Below are positions 1 through 11,924 of a stretch of DNA of 64,000 bases, piece after piece. Each line of letters opens with the position of its first letter. Position 1 is the stretch's first letter. Source of the DNA: Catonia carolina (taxonomy: Eukaryota > Arthropoda > Insecta > Hemiptera > Achilidae); assembly GCA_035578175.1 (NCBI GenBank), contig JAQMRL010000003.1:96889969-96953968 (forward strand), given 5' to 3'. The notes under the pieces were generated by a model that saw only the letters and a list, made by a program, of their open reading frames with translations, was not told where the DNA came from and ran no database searches. A program made the translations under genes and the position numbers.

Positions 1-980
1 TTATTTAGCATAATGTAATGTACCTTAAAATGTTTACGCACTTATTTACTTAAAAAACCGAAAACATAGGTAGGAGTACTTTAATAGTGGTTTCCCCCCA
101 TACCCATTTATGCATTAGGGTCCCTCTCCTATGTGAAAGTACAAAGCAAGATCTTATATTACCTGGGCTAACCAATATATTACGTTCAAAAGTGGTTCGA
201 GCATTATAGGTGGTAGAGTTTCATCTGAACCCCACAACAGACACCCATTACTACCCTCAGCTCTACACAAAATACACAAACACTCACCGATTGTGTAAAA
301 GTGGAGAGTGGTTAGGGAGAAAACTTATAGAAAATGGAAGGTAGAAGCACTCTGAGAAATTTACCACAGGTTGGTTGCACACACATTTCGTTTACTTGAT
401 GCGATACTTGCAGGAAGGCCTATCTGAATTTCATATCTATCAATAGACTTAGGTCAACAACATTTCCCTAAATGAATAATAATTTATACAAAATTTACTA
501 CAAAATCTAACCTGATTACATAGTACTCGTACGAGTAGCTACACAATATTATGTTTTTATTTGGACTATTACATAAAAAAACGAAAAAATTTAGAACATA
601 ATTGATCAAAACGTATAAACAAATATTTACCAATTTTAGTCTTATATAGTTACTTGAGTCACGAGTTTCCCCTTGTTTGCAACGAGGAGTAAAGGGGGAA
701 AAGCATCAGTGGGCATGCGCGACTGCTTTCATTTCAGTACAACAAACATAACAACTTATACTATACACAGACCATATACAGTGTATCGCGGAACCTTTTT
801 TAGGTTAACTGTACGAATATAACTGTTTGTTACCGTAAACAGAAATGTTAAGTTTCTCGAAAACATGGGCAGACTACAGTGCTGAATGAAATATAATATG
901 AAGTGTAATAAAATGCTGTGAAGTTAAAGCAAAACAAAAATAACTTTCCCCTGCATCTTAACAAAAGCCATGATCGAGTG
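1..980. other. AT-rich non-coding stretch
   Basis: No open frame, RNA gene or recognisable repeat was found on either strand. The sequence is unique at the scale of this window and is probably intergenic or intronic. Confidence 0.5.
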
Positions 981-1108
981 ACTAACTAACTACTGTGATG
1001 TTTCTCTTTCCACAATTCAAAAAAATAAAAAAAGGAAATTTAAGACGTGAAGAAGCTATTCTTCAACAGTTTTGTTGACACCTTGTAAAAAAAGGAAACG
1101 GTTAGATA

Positions 1109-1200
1109 GATACTAGGGAGACTGACAGTGAAGTCGCCAGTGACAGCGATAGTAAAGAACGCGATTCATTTGTAGAAAATTTTGTTCCAATGGAATAAGA
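1109..1200 (+). pseudogene. Acidic Ser/Asp-rich open stretch, possible decayed transposase N-terminus
   Basis: One frame reads ETDSEVASDSDSKERDSF and then stops after VPME. Just upstream the same frame has EEAILQQF followed by stops. Acidic Ser/Asp-rich N-termini beginning with an EEI-like motif are typical of piggyBac-type transposases, but no catalytic region is visible downstream. The assignment is a guess from composition; a chance open stretch is the alternative. Confidence 0.15.
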
Positions 1201-1290
1201 TTGCTGGTAATTACAGTTAATCAAACATTTCTAGTCACGTAATTAAGCTATCGGAAATATTACAGGTCACATTTACTTCTTATAAGGTTT

Positions 1291-1695
1291 ATGAAGAAAA
1301 CATTTCCTCGGAATAAACCACAGCTACAAAATGTATGCAGAAACTGCACGGTATTAAAATGTACGAGTAGTGTCTTGACTGTTGAGGTTGGCAGCACTGT
1401 CAAATTTTCACTTTCCTTCCTCACAGCCCATTCATACGCAGAAGGCAATCTCGTGACTTCAGTATCTATATCTGTACTTGCACAACTAGTACATGATCGC
1501 TTTCGTTTTGACAAGATAAAGAAAGGCTACCATGAAAGTAATCCCCAATTTAATATAAATAATAGGTTTTGTTGTAATCCGAAGATTCTGAAAAAGTGGA
1601 GTCAGTATTTTAAACAGTATTGTCAAAAAAAGTTTCTACACCAAGATTTTCAAAATTACTATAAATTTAAAAATTGTCTTGCTAATAAACTATGA
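1291..1695 (+). CDS. Unrecognised 134-codon open reading frame
   Basis: This is the longest ATG-initiated frame in the window. It starts at ATG 1291 and ends at TGA 1693-1695. The first 70 residues have balanced composition, with a stretch reading VGSTVKFSLSFLTAHSY. The last 50 are Lys/Asn/Phe-rich, as expected from reading AT-rich DNA by chance. Three cysteines lie in the first 25 residues but no known zinc-finger spacing is clear. No signal peptide, membrane segment, splice pattern or family motif was recognised. The opposite strand is also open over 1260-1514, so coding strand cannot be inferred. It could be a decayed transposon ORF, part of a real exon, or chance. Confidence 0.2.
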   Translation: MKKTFPRNKPQLQNVCRNCTVLKCTSSVLTVEVGSTVKFSLSFLTAHSYAEGNLVTSVSISVLAQLVHDRFRFDKIKKGYHESNPQFNINNRFCCNPKILKKWSQYFKQYCQKKFLHQDFQNYYKFKNCLANKL

Positions 1696-1756
1696 ATTAA
1701 AATTTACAATTTAATTGTTCAAAACTAAAACCAAAAACGTTTTTTCATTATTTAAG

Positions 1757-1905
1757 TTCACCATCAACGGTTACGTTATTAGCGACTACTATGTAATCTA
1801 TGGATTTTAATAATGTTAAGATCTCACTGGGAATTGAACGGAAATATTTCGCTTTAGTTTGTGGCAGTCTATAAACGCTCAAACTACTGCGCAACGGAAG
1901 ACACC
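1757..1905 (-). repeat. Degenerate tRNA-derived SINE
   Basis: The left part (caccatcaacggttacgtta) matches the tail of the better-preserved SINE at 40722-40908 (gcatcaacatcaaggtcatt), including the following TAGCGAC. The right part, ctgggaattgaac, matches the box-B region of that copy in the same order. Box A is hardly recognisable. The order tail, box B, box A on the plus strand means the element runs on the minus strand. Confidence 0.5.
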
Positions 1906-1982
1906 AAAATTAATTACTGCATTATAATTTACTAGTTAACTTAATGGGTCAACTATTTAAAATACAAACCAGTGGGAAGTAG

Positions 1983-2045
1983 AAATATTTGCGGGCTGAA
2001 GAAAAGATGGGTGCCGGAACAAGTAGAAATGCCTAACCCGTGAAC
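1983..2045 (+). pseudogene. Possible LINE ORF2 terminal fragment
   Basis: One frame reads GLKKRWVPEQVEMPNP and then stops, followed by a GAA-rich stretch. This resembles the last residues of the LINE type seen at 28.8 kb (Gly-Arg-Pro-Lys-Lys-Arg-Trp before the stop). Only about 16 residues support it, so it is tentative. Confidence 0.25.
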
Positions 2046-2059
2046 CGAAGAAGAAGACT

Positions 2060-2860
2060 AAAAGTAGATAAACTTTGTTATGCTTTTTAACTTACAGTGA
2101 TATCTGAACCTTGAGGTAAATTTCCAAATGATTTTTTGACAAAAACCAAGCAAAATAACAACTATTTAGCAACCAATTTCTTTATAATTTCTACTTTATA
2201 CAATTAGACTACAAAATAAAGTTCCAAATGGCGAAGAAATAAAAAATGACATCTTAAGATAAACAAAACAAGATAAGAATTTAATTTTTTGTTATAAAGA
2301 TAAATTTTAAGTTCATAAGTAATGAATGGGGCCTACTTTCAATTAAAATATTGTAATTAAATGCGTAAAACGAACGTTTTAATAGGGTATATAGAACTTA
2401 CGTAAAACAAACTAATTACTCGACATATCTTATCAGTCCTGTTAAAACAAAATGTCTGAGCTAATGAGAATAAAGATACTAACTAGTATAGACATACGTG
2501 TTCATTAGGCAAAAGATACACAGTTAAAGAATAGATTAAAAGAAAAATGGTTTGTAATAAGAGAAGATCTAAAATACTTTTTATATTTTGTGCTAAACCA
2601 AAATAAAAATAATTACAAGTAAATAAACTGATGCATATTAATGTAGAATTGAAAGAAAATCGGAATTTTATAATATTAAGATAGTTACAAACAGAAATTT
2701 AAATAATACAAATAATACTGAGTTTATTAAAAGAATGTGGAATAAATAAAATCAGTCAATAAATTGGGAACCCATTGGTCGTCTTCGCCATCAACGATAC
2801 AACCAACCATGCGGTTCAAGCAACAACAGTAAAACGGAATGAAAAAATAAACAAAAATGA
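2060..2860. other. AT-rich stretch with no recognisable feature
   Basis: Poly-A/T runs and many stops in all six frames. Nothing could be supported. Confidence 0.5.
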
Positions 2861-2864
2861 TGTT

Positions 2865-3100
2865 AATCTATGTAGCCGGGGGATTCAGAACTAGTCTTCT
2901 ATACCTGCCATGTTTGGGTCTGTTATACCGTGATGGCCGGCTGTTTAGGCCGTTTCCAGACCGCGCGCACTGGAAATAATAATAAAAATAAAAATAAAAC
3001 ACAAGAGCACGCGGCAAGCTAGCCGAGTATGAACGGCCAAGAGAGGCGAAGTCGGTTCTGTTCGTACGTAAACCACTATTAAGATACCATACCTTACTTA
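2865..3100. other. GC-elevated patch, unclassified
   Basis: The composition rises sharply (tgatggccggctgttt, ccgcgcgcactgg, gcacgcggcaagctagccg) between AT-rich flanks and is split by an A-rich run near 2975-3000. No frame stays open for long and no second copy was seen here. It could be a fragment of a mobile element or a regulatory patch. Confidence 0.25.
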
Positions 3101-3880
3101 TAGATTAACTGAATACCTGCTAGCCAATCTAACTCTACAAATACAACTAAAGAAATATCAAGGAATGTTATTATATTGTAACAGTATTTAACATGAGTAC
3201 GGAATTCCACTCATTTACTCTACAAATGAGTTCGATACACGCGAAGTGAGTAACTATAATAAAAAAATTCACTCACTCCATTACAAAGCAAAATAATAAA
3301 ACCAAATTACTTTCCGTAAAATTACTTAAAATATTACACCAGTCCATAGTAATAAAATTTACAAATATCCCATCAAATAATTTGTTAGTATTGTAACAAA
3401 AATGTTTGTTTTCTAAGTTGTTTACTACAAATATAATTTACAGTTTATTCTGAAACCAATTTTAACCTATTTCATTTAAATAAAAATCACAAATTACAGA
3501 AGTAATAATTTTTACAATTTTTATTATTCCCTTGATTCCTATTAATTTTGTAAAATTTTTAAACATAATTAGTTAAACCAACAGATAAATTTTTACTACA
3601 CAATAATTTTTTGGAACTATCTATTTAAGCAACAAAATCCGGTGAAGAAAATGGATGAATTAGTATAATAATTAGGTCGATTTGTAAGTATCTTTTTGTT
3701 TAACTCATTCATTAGTTTTATCTTTAAAGAACTTACACATTTAAAAAGAACGTTTTAGAGGAAGAACCGTAATATTCATCATAACAAATTTTATTAACTT
3801 TTTTTACTTTATTTATTTTGCGTTATATGAAAACAACCAGCAAAAACGTTCACATTCAATATTGAAATTTTTTTTTAAAA
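3101..3880. other. AT-rich stretch with short direct motifs
   Basis: Holds a small cluster of related motifs around 3195-3280 (ccactcatttactc, aatgagttcgatac, gaagtgagtaac, cactcactccat) reading on both strands. No gene or known element was recognised. Confidence 0.3.
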
Positions 3881-3884
3881 AATC

Positions 3885-4160
3885 AACCGCGGTAATGGCA
3901 ACCGTGGAAAGGACACTACCCAGAGATAGCTCTCCAGATAACAATAATTGCGCTCATTTTTAAATTATATTTTTATATACGTAATACATTTTACAGTTGC
4001 GTTAGTGTATCATGTCTCTACTCCATCGGCGTTTCAGTCGATTTTGTGCGATTCCTGGTAGGTCTGCAGATTTCGATTGCATATTAAGGGATTGTAATGA
4101 TTTTGAGGTTTGACTCTGAACCTACGGTAGTTTTAGACATGTGTCGTTGAAAATTATTTA
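3885..4160 (+). repeat. Dispersed repeat R3, copy 1
   Basis: This ~275-bp segment matches 8135-8430 in the opposite orientation. Shared blocks in the same relative order include gatagctctcc, ctactccatcggc, tgcgattcctgg, tctgcagat, aagggatt and gaacctacggta. It is non-coding in all frames. The family is not recognised. Confidence 0.6.
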
Positions 4161-4189
4161 AAATTAACTTTACAATTATTTTTATACAT

Positions 4190-4670
4190 TGTCTAGCAAT
4201 TACAAATGAGCTGACAGTGACGATTATCAAATAATGCCATGAATGAAATGAAGAAGCAGATCGCTCATCGATGGAGCTTCTTGATTAATCTCTGATATAA
4301 CTTAGGGTTAGCTAATGTTTAAATTTATATTTTCTCGAAATTTTCAAGAGAGCAACAAATATCTGTTCCAAACTCTTTCTAGCCTTTTTGGGGCGTTTTC
4401 TGGTATATATTAATCGTTCTGATTGATTTATTAGTTTTTATGTCTTGCCAATTTTCTTTGGAAACGTTTAAATTATTGTTGTATTGCAACGAAGATATAA
4501 TAAATTTGTAGGTATTGTGAAAAGTCTTATTTTGAACGTTTCAAGGGAAATCGCTTATAATTCGAAGTGCTCCTGACTGGCAGGTCTGTAATCGCACTAT
4601 GATCTATGATACTAAATAACTTTAGCGGATCCGTAAATTTTGGAACCGTATGTCTAGATTGGGTTCAGAT
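4190..4670 (+). repeat. Dispersed repeat R4, copy 1
   Basis: Homologous along its length with 33975-34425 in the same orientation. Shared blocks in order are acaaatgagctgacagtgac, a conserved 'gatggag', 'ggaaacgtt', 'attgtgaa(a/t)agtc', 'gcaggtctgtaat' / 'gcaggactgtaat' and 'cggtttcag'-like ends. Shorter matches are at 54010-54180 and 62014-62095. No frame is open. It may be a non-coding part of a larger transposon. Confidence 0.55.
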
Positions 4671-4679
4671 GGTTTAATT

Positions 4680-6155
4680 ATATTGGTTTAATTTAATAAA
4701 TTTTTAAAAATATGCTTGAATATTATTCTTCATATAAATATGTTTTTCACAAGTCTATTTTATATTAATTCATCCCTTACAGATCTGGAACACTATCTAC
4801 ACAATTAATAAAATGTGCCTACTTTTTCTGGATTATTATTGTCAACGGTTATTGTGCACAAAAAATTTTAAATTATTTTGATCCGTGTAATATTTATCAA
4901 CCAGAAGAAACAATAAATTTAATTACCACAATAAACCAAATGTTCTGAGAGACATTTCACAGAACTTTTCATATCTATGTCGATAAAACTGTTCGTAAAC
5001 CAGACATTTATTGAATTTTTTAAAATGAGATCCTATAAAATAGTGGAGGCAAGTTAAATTATTTATAATAAAATACCAAAAACTTAATCTCAAGCGCTAC
5101 GTTTTATCAAACAAAACGATCTCTACTTTCTTAATATTCATAAGCCCTATACACAGAAAATAAATTAAAAATTTGTAAATTTAAAATCGAGTATTACGGC
5201 ATTAAATAGAGGGGTTTTTATTAGTATAATGATTATCATCATTATTTTGGTATTTTACTACATAATTTTCTTGACGATATAAAAAGTATCTGCCGTAAAA
5301 AGGATAAAAAACCATAAAATGTATACCTAAATCATAATGATGGATCATAAAAGTAAGAAAATGATCGTCAACTCATGATCATAATTGTCAAATAAATCGT
5401 AGTTCAGAAAAGCATAATCATTATTAAATAGAAAAATAAAATCTATACACGAACGCAGGGGAAAAAGTGTAGGTTTTAGGAATAATTTTGAAATGATAGC
5501 CAGAGGGATTTAAAAATTATCGGCGCATTACCTTCAATATTATTCACGTAAGAGTCGAGCATCGTTATTGAAGAAGAATTCAGTAGAATAATGATAAAGA
5601 ATAAAAATAAAAACTCAAAGAAGTTGAGAGCCTTCAGTCAAAAAATATATTATATTGGTGGAATGAATTTTAAGCATATAAGAAATTTGAATACATAATA
5701 ACAGTTCTAATACTCTATACAAGTATAACCGCATGGTTTTCATATTATCTAGATTCTAGATTTAATGAATTTACGAGGCACTATCTGTCCACAGGGACCT
5801 AAATGCTAAGGGCAACGACGATGTGCATAAAACGGTGGATGATGTTGATGCGTATCAATGTATACAACAATCCGTCCCTATTTAGCCTCTAACTAATAAC
5901 AACTAAGAGCTTCTTAACTTAACTTATACTGTTTTATTTAAATATTTTTATGAGTAATCTAAAATGATACTAGAACTTGAAATTTATTTCAACTGAAATT
6001 TTAATATTGAAATTATCTGCTAGAAAACTAACAAAAATATTTCAATTTTCTTTAGTAAAGCAATTATATATCTAAAATTCTGGAAACAGAATTCAAAGCA
6101 AAATCTCTATGTTTTAACGTCGTTAATAATAATTCCGTTTTTACGACCTTCTGTA
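4680..6155. other. AT-rich stretch without genes
   Basis: Around 5225-5400 there are several short palindromic runs (atgattatcatcat; cataatgatggatcata), but no TSD or longer repeat. Nothing else is supported. Confidence 0.4.
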
Positions 6156-6159
6156 CTTT

Positions 6160-6468
6160 TTCTTTATCATATGGTCAGCCAATGATATGACTTAAGGATT
6201 TAAAACAGAAGGACTAGAGGTGTAAAAGCCACTAGTCAGAGTTATCTCCTCTGAGCGTAATGAATTTATTGTACAGCCAGATCCTGTTGTGAATGAAGTG
6301 GAGGTGACATTTGTTAAGTGAAGAGTAGATGCTTTTCAGAGAGTCTGGCATGCTGATAAGCATATTTTTCTACTCAATGCAACGGTAAACCACTTCACTC
6401 CTCGTTGTACTTATAAAAGTCTCTCAACGTTCAAAATAGCTTTTCGGCTGATGACCTAAACAACAACA
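6160..6468 (-). repeat. Family A repeat, copy 1 (distal end missing)
   Basis: Strands for family A follow the putative SINE head (ggtcatcagccgaaaggctg); this polarity is provisional. This copy runs on the plus strand from atatggtcagcc to gatgacctaaacaacaac and lacks the ~75-bp GCCCATAAC end. The head hairpin is mutated (agcttttcggct) and the AACCTCTAGAGGTT palindrome is broken. Confidence 0.8.
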
Positions 6469-6529
6469 TACTTTTTTTAATCCCTTAAGTATTTCGATTA
6501 GTATGTTCGATCATTTGTTCTACAATCGT

Positions 6530-6810
6530 ACGTTCAAAAAGATTCAAAAGACGCAAAAATACAATTATACACGATCATGGAAATTCCAACCATTCTATAT
6601 GACTCAGAAAGTTGGTAAATGAGAAAGAATGATATTGCGAAGGTACAGAGCTTAGAGATGAGATTTTTGAGACTTGTAAAACGGTGTTGGTTTAGGGATA
6701 AATTAGGTAGCGCCGTGATGAGAAATGACCTAAATGAAGCTTCTGTTGAAAATCTCGATGAAGAGTATCAACTTATAAAATGGAGATGGTTGGAACAGCC
6801 ACGGTGATGA
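6530..6810 (+). pseudogene. LINE ORF2 C-terminal fragment
   Basis: The reading LYDSESW, then a stop, then RKNDIAKVQSLEMRFLRLVK is a diverged form of the LYGSETW ... EMRFLR ... motif that follows the reverse-transcriptase thumb in many non-LTR retrotransposons. It continues with a degenerate DLNEASVENLDEEYQL block and WRWLEQ, matching the usual 'I..EL.V......Y...W..HL' pattern. Upstream, 6560-6600 reads KTIMEIPTILYDSESW. No RT catalytic block is present. One in-frame stop and loss of both ends show that it is dead. The family is read by motif, not by alignment. Confidence 0.65.
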
Positions 6811-6814
6811 CGAA

Positions 6815-8130
6815 GGAATTTTTTTAGAATAGGGCAGACAGTTCCTCGATAGGGGAAGAGGATTGATTTTTAGTCACATATTTTTTGGATACCTTGATCT
6901 CTTAACCAGAACGGCCATATTTTGTATTTTCAGGTAAGTCAGTTTACTTATAGACTATAATAATACATATTTAGAACACCTCTACCGAATTTGAAATCGT
7001 AAGACATCTTAAATTGGAGAAACTCATAATAAATTATAATCCTCAACATTTTACAAACATTAGTAACAATTGTACGTCCAACTTTGTGTTTTTTCCACAC
7101 TCATAACGACTATAAAAATCACAATTGTATGGTATTAAAAAAAACTATCAAAACAAGTTTTATTTTCATTTATAAATATAAAATTAAATAAAAAATCAAT
7201 TTTTTCAATAGGAAAATCACTTACATGGCAATACCGACATTTAAAGGCTATTACCTGCACACGGTCATTACTCTGCTACTTCGTCACTATTAAGTGACTA
7301 AACCAACTCATAAAACTTCTAACTTATCCATCGTTTATACCTTTACCAGTAAAGATAATGAAATTAAGTTTATAGTCACTTTTTTAAAATATAACTTATT
7401 TAATTAATTAACCAACTTCCAATGTGAGTAATATATAAACAAAACGACCAAAACTTCAACAAGTAAATCAATAGATATTATATTCAACGTAGTAACGAGA
7501 AATTAGATTACAGATAATAAATTTTATAAATTTTCAATATTAATGTGGTTTTGCGATAAAAAGAAAAATAATTTATATTTTTAGTTGAGGCAAAAACTGA
7601 AGACCGTTACACATAATGTAACGTTTAATGTCACTTTTTAAACCGGTCTATAATGATAATGAGGTAAGAAATTTAACTGCATATAATACCTTTATATTAA
7701 AAAGAAAAAAAAATAACCCAGACAAGATGTTTCATGTACATAATGAAGGTAAGAGGGAACATATAAGACTAACATTATGGATAAATATCAGTATAATTTG
7801 CATATTTTGTTTTGAGAAAGATAGAAAAGAAAAAAAGGTTGGTTATGTGGCTCGCGGCCTCACGCTCTCTTCAACAAGACGACGCCATATTGGGTTTCAA
7901 AGAAAATTAATCCTTTAAAGAAAAAAATAAACTATAATAAGATTCAAGGTTGGTTATGTATTAGTACAAAACATTTCTGGATAAAACAGGCTTAGTTGTT
8001 TCAAAGAAAACTAAATACATTTTTTAATACTGATGACTCACAATCTACAGATTTTTTTTTATAAAAGAAGGATTTCTATAATTTTATATCTAATTTAATT
8101 CTATTTCGACACAAAAATATGTGTGAAAAA
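6815..8130. other. AT-rich stretch, one unrecognised 96-codon frame
   Basis: The only long frame, 7628-7918 (+), is Lys/Asn/Ile-rich apart from its last 25 codons (VGYVARGLTLSSTRRRHIGF), where the DNA has a short GC-richer patch at 7850-7890. No motif or splice pattern is visible, and I regard the frame as chance. Confidence 0.35.
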
Positions 8131-8134
8131 CATG

Positions 8135-8430
8135 TTAAGGTACTTATGTGTCAACGACACATATAAAATTGTACCGTAGGTTCAGAGACAAACTTCAAAT
8201 TCATAATAATCCCTTAAAATGCTACATGAATTCTGCAGATCTTCCAGGAATCGCACAAAGACGACTTAATTGCCGATGGAGTAAAGACGTGATACATTAA
8301 CGAAACTCTAATACTAAAAACGTGTACAAAAATATTAATTTTAAAATTTAACACAAATATCGCTATCTGGAGAGCTATCACTAGGTGGTGTCCTCCTCAA
8401 AGCCATAAACGTGGTTTTGTCAATTTAAAA
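8135..8430 (-). repeat. Dispersed repeat R3, copy 2 (inverted relative to copy 1)
   Basis: Reverse-complement match to 3885-4160 across almost the whole unit, for example ccgtaggttcagag, aatcccttaa, tctgcagat, ccaggaatcgcac, gccgatggagtaaagac and ggagagctatc. The pair brackets about 4 kb but is too diverged to be a recent inverted duplication. Confidence 0.6.
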
Positions 8431-8434
8431 AAAT

Positions 8435-8590
8435 AATTTAATTGTAAATATTTCTTCTGGTTGTTTTTATACAGTTGAAAAATAAGTTTAAGTAACAAAC
8501 TATTTACTATGTATTTAATTTTAAATTTTAGAAAACCCAGAAGTTACAGGTTTCGTACACATTAACAATTGCAAAATTAATTCCTAGCAA

Positions 8591-8631
<41 letters not shown>

Positions 8632-9970
8632 CAAGCTGATTATAAACTCAAATAGACTATAACATTTATTGTGGAAAATATTTTACACAAAAATCTTTAT
8701 GGAACCTATATTTCGTTGAATGGTAAATTTACATTAATTAACTCCTGAGAGTTACTACAATTAATATTCCTCTAAATTTTACTCAGTGGAATATAAAAAC
8801 ACTTGGAAATAAATTAAGTGATCCTATATCGAATAATTACAAGCATATTGATCCGAAAAAGTATTAGAACATTCAAAACTAACAATAAATTTTTAACTTT
8901 AAACAGCCGTTAATTCCCAGCTACGGTTTGGTAGTTTTAACAAGTCAAAACCCAATGTTCCGATTACATAGCTTAGTTACTATGTTATCGCTAAAAACCA
9001 AACTGTTGATGGAACTTCAATAAATTAACGAAAACAATTATTTTTAACGAAAAAATTACACAGATGTTATTTCAATAAAATTTCAATTACATAAGTAACA
9101 TTCATTTCTTATTACAGCGAACATAATTTACAATATGTTCACAAAAAAAATAAACCATCTGACCAAAGCAGCCAGAATACCAGTTTAAGTATGACTCAGT
9201 GGTACATATTTAACACAATAAATTTACCCTGACACAAAATTTGAGTACGGTATCACTTTATTATATTTCATCAATTATTTATCGTATTTAGATTTTTGTG
9301 CAAATAGATTTTGTGTACGTTACATATTGTTCGTATGAATAAACTCCTTTAGTTAACATTTGATCAGAGAAATAATGATTATTAGACAATTATTTAAACA
9401 AATTTGAAAATTTATTTATTATATTCAATTATTTATTCGAAAATATATACGTAGAAAATAATATAAAGAAAAATGTATAGCATTATATTATTTATTATAA
9501 TTAAATTTCAAAATAGGTGTGTAAGATGGATCTTTTTTTAAATATGTCCAGAAAAATTGATGGTTTCGAATTAAGTGCTCTTTCATTTTAGTAATGAGGT
9601 GAGATATGAAATTTTTTGTACTGAAATTATATTTAAAAGCTTATGTGAAGATGTTTTCATTCAACGTTTCACCTATAGCTAGTGTATACAAAATGCTTAC
9701 TTAGTGACATCGTGAATTTGAAAAATACGTACGCTTAAAATAAATATTTAGGCAATGAAAGATTTATAATATTTTTTATAATTTATAAAAAAAAACTGTT
9801 CCAATTAATATTTATAATTTACTTAAATACTCGTAAACATCAATACAAGAACGATGAAAAAATTATGATTTAAATATAAAAATTTACAACATAAAAAATA
9901 CTAAATAAAGAAACGAGATAGATGAAAATGTTTAGAGAAAGAAACAAATTTAGGAAGACACAGGACAGAT
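8435..9970. other. AT-rich stretch without genes
   Basis: Apart from the TA microsatellite at 8596-8629, nothing beyond AT-rich sequence was recognised. Confidence 0.45.
8596..8629. repeat. (AT)17 microsatellite
   Basis: An uninterrupted AT dinucleotide run of 34 bases, read directly. Confidence 0.95.
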
Positions 9971-9974
9971 TTAA

Positions 9975-10330
9975 CTATCTGGTGGCATAAGATAGAACGA
10001 CAGGACGAATAAATGATGGGCTATAGAAGCGTGAAGTGATTTTTCCAGGAGGCATTTGGGAATCGTCCAGGGCGAGACCAAGTGACATTTTTATAGTTGT
10101 GTGATGGGTGAAGAGGGAACGGTAACTGACTGGAAGCGTGGGTAACGTAAAATGGGATGATGGGTAGACAAAGAGGTGAATTTTATGGGATGAGAAGCGA
10201 TATGGCGCAATATCGCGGCGGCCGTTCATTCACAGCACAAACACGCTGTTTAATTAGTCACAATAAATCGTGTAATCGTGCTCCCCAATCAGATCCTCAG
10301 TTAATTGCACTCCTCTTCAACAAACAAACC
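9975..10330. other. GC-elevated, high-complexity island
   Basis: A sequence of ordinary complexity between AT-rich flanks. It is open for 84 codons on the minus strand (9975-10229) and partly open on the plus strand from 10157. It holds the near-palindrome gatatggcgcaatatc followed by gcggcggccg at ~10197-10225. No repeat partner and no protein motif were recognised. Candidates are a regulatory region or untranslated exon; evidence is compositional only. Confidence 0.25.
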
Positions 10331-10655
10331 TCCTTCAAAACGAGTAAAAAACATCTCAACACCTTCCATTATTCGTATTATAAAATGTTTTATAATTAGC
10401 TTTAATAAAAAAATTCATTTACATAAAATTAAAATACGAATATTACTATTCAAAATTTCTAAAACAAAAAAAATACCTAAAACAATTCAAAAATGCCCAC
10501 AAACTTTTCCAATAAAAAACTATTTTGTTAGTTTACAACTATTTTCGAAAGGCAACCTGTTAGTAACTTTTAAGACCGTCTCCGCCAACACTTAACACGC
10601 AACTTCATACTAAAAGTTTCTCTTAACTAATTTTCCGCTAATAAAATAAATATAT

Positions 10656-11046
10656 GCCCATAAAAGACAGGTGGAGTGTCAAATTATTTACACTCAATCT
10701 GTTCGTTGCTGGACTAAAATAAATAGTTCTGTTTCTTATCACACGGCCAGCAATTAAATGACTGAATCACTTAAGAACCGAAGAGGTAGAGCTGGAACAG
10801 ACACTGGTCACAGTTATCTCCTCTGAAAGTAATGAATTTCATTATACAGCCAGATCCTGTGGTGAATGAAGTGAAGGTGTCATTTGCAGAGTGGAAAGTA
10901 TGTGCTTTTCAAAAGGCCCGGCATGCTGATTAGCGTACTTTTCCGTTCAGTGAGGAAGGCATATGTAAACCACCTCACTCCTCGTTTTACTTAGTAAAAC
11001 CTCTACAGGTTCAAACCAACCTTTCGGCTGATGACCTAAACAACAT
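10656..11046 (-). repeat. Family A repeat, copy 2 (near full length)
   Basis: Runs from gcccataaaagacagg to gatgacctaaacaacat. The head hairpin CAGCC-like/GAAA/GGCTG is retained (agcctttcggct), and the palindrome is altered to acctctacaggt. It lies in AT-rich DNA with no clear target-site duplication. Confidence 0.88.
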
Positions 11047-11049
11047 AAA

Positions 11050-11635
11050 ATAAACACTTTACAAATAAACTTTTGCTAAAAAGAAAAATTTATATATAGA
11101 ATTAAATGTTTTATTGCAAGTTTATATCTACGTTTAACTATAAACGTATGTATCCAAAATAGGGAATTTTCACAGAAGTCCACTTCCTTTTTGGAGAGAG
11201 TGTTTAAAAGATAAATAAAACTTTTCATTAAGATATGTAATATCAAATTTTTAAAATATTATAAAAATAAATTATTTGAGATTTAAATAAATGTATCGAA
11301 GTATGTAACCTGAATTTTGGATAAAAAGGATATTACTGCAAATACAACTGTTTTCTTTTCTTTTTTTGTTTCCTTGATAGTTCTATTCAGTTATTTATGT
11401 TATTGTATAAATAATATCTTAATAGGAAAGAAAGTAAAAAGTTTCAGTTGTAGCTTCTGTGTATTTATTTTGTTTACTTTTGTGAGAACATTTAACAAGC
11501 CATAAACGGGTACAAAAAAGGATGAACCAGTTATTTTTATAGAAATATTCTGTCGCTCAAGAATTTAATTCAGGAAATATTAGTGGGACAAAGTAAAGTA
11601 AAACTGCGTTTTTGTTGTTTTAACTAGCTCAAGCT
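11050..11635. other. AT-rich stretch without genes
   Basis: A 62-codon hydrophobic frame at 11317-11505 is T-rich and lacks supporting signals; it is considered chance. Confidence 0.4.
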
Positions 11636-11639
11636 ACAT

Positions 11640-11910
11640 TAAAAAGGTTTTCTCGAAGTGGCGGCCATCTTTGTTTATGGAGCTATTAGCCCGGGAGCAG
11701 AAACGGGAGCAAGGTGTCCTAAATCTCATGTCCCCCGGGATCCCCTTCACACCGTTTTGCACCAAAACCGTTCTCCTCAAACCCTTTACATCGTACCAAC
11801 ATCACTACGCTCTTTTGCGCTCTCCCTAACTCCAAATATTTACCACCCCACTCATTTTATAGTACACTTCTCCCTCATTCTACCCACTTCACTTCAACGA
11901 AATGAAAACA
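11640..11910 (-). promoter_or_regulatory. Possible promoter island with YY1/Pho-like motif
   Basis: Complexity and GC content rise. On the minus strand the sequence at 11661-11671 reads AAGATGGCCGC, matching the YY1 consensus (AAnATGGCnGC), which often lies just downstream of metazoan start sites. Upstream on the same strand are two CCCGGG-type blocks (11688-11695, 11735-11742). No TATA box or exon boundary was identified, so this is only a motif-based candidate. Confidence 0.25.
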
Positions 11911-11924
11911 GAAATATAATTTAG

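Noticed and set aside
3885..8430. R3 pair as the terminal inverted repeats of one 4.5-kb DNA transposon
   Set aside because: The copies are strongly diverged, have no sharp outer boundary or TSD, and no transposase frame lies between them.
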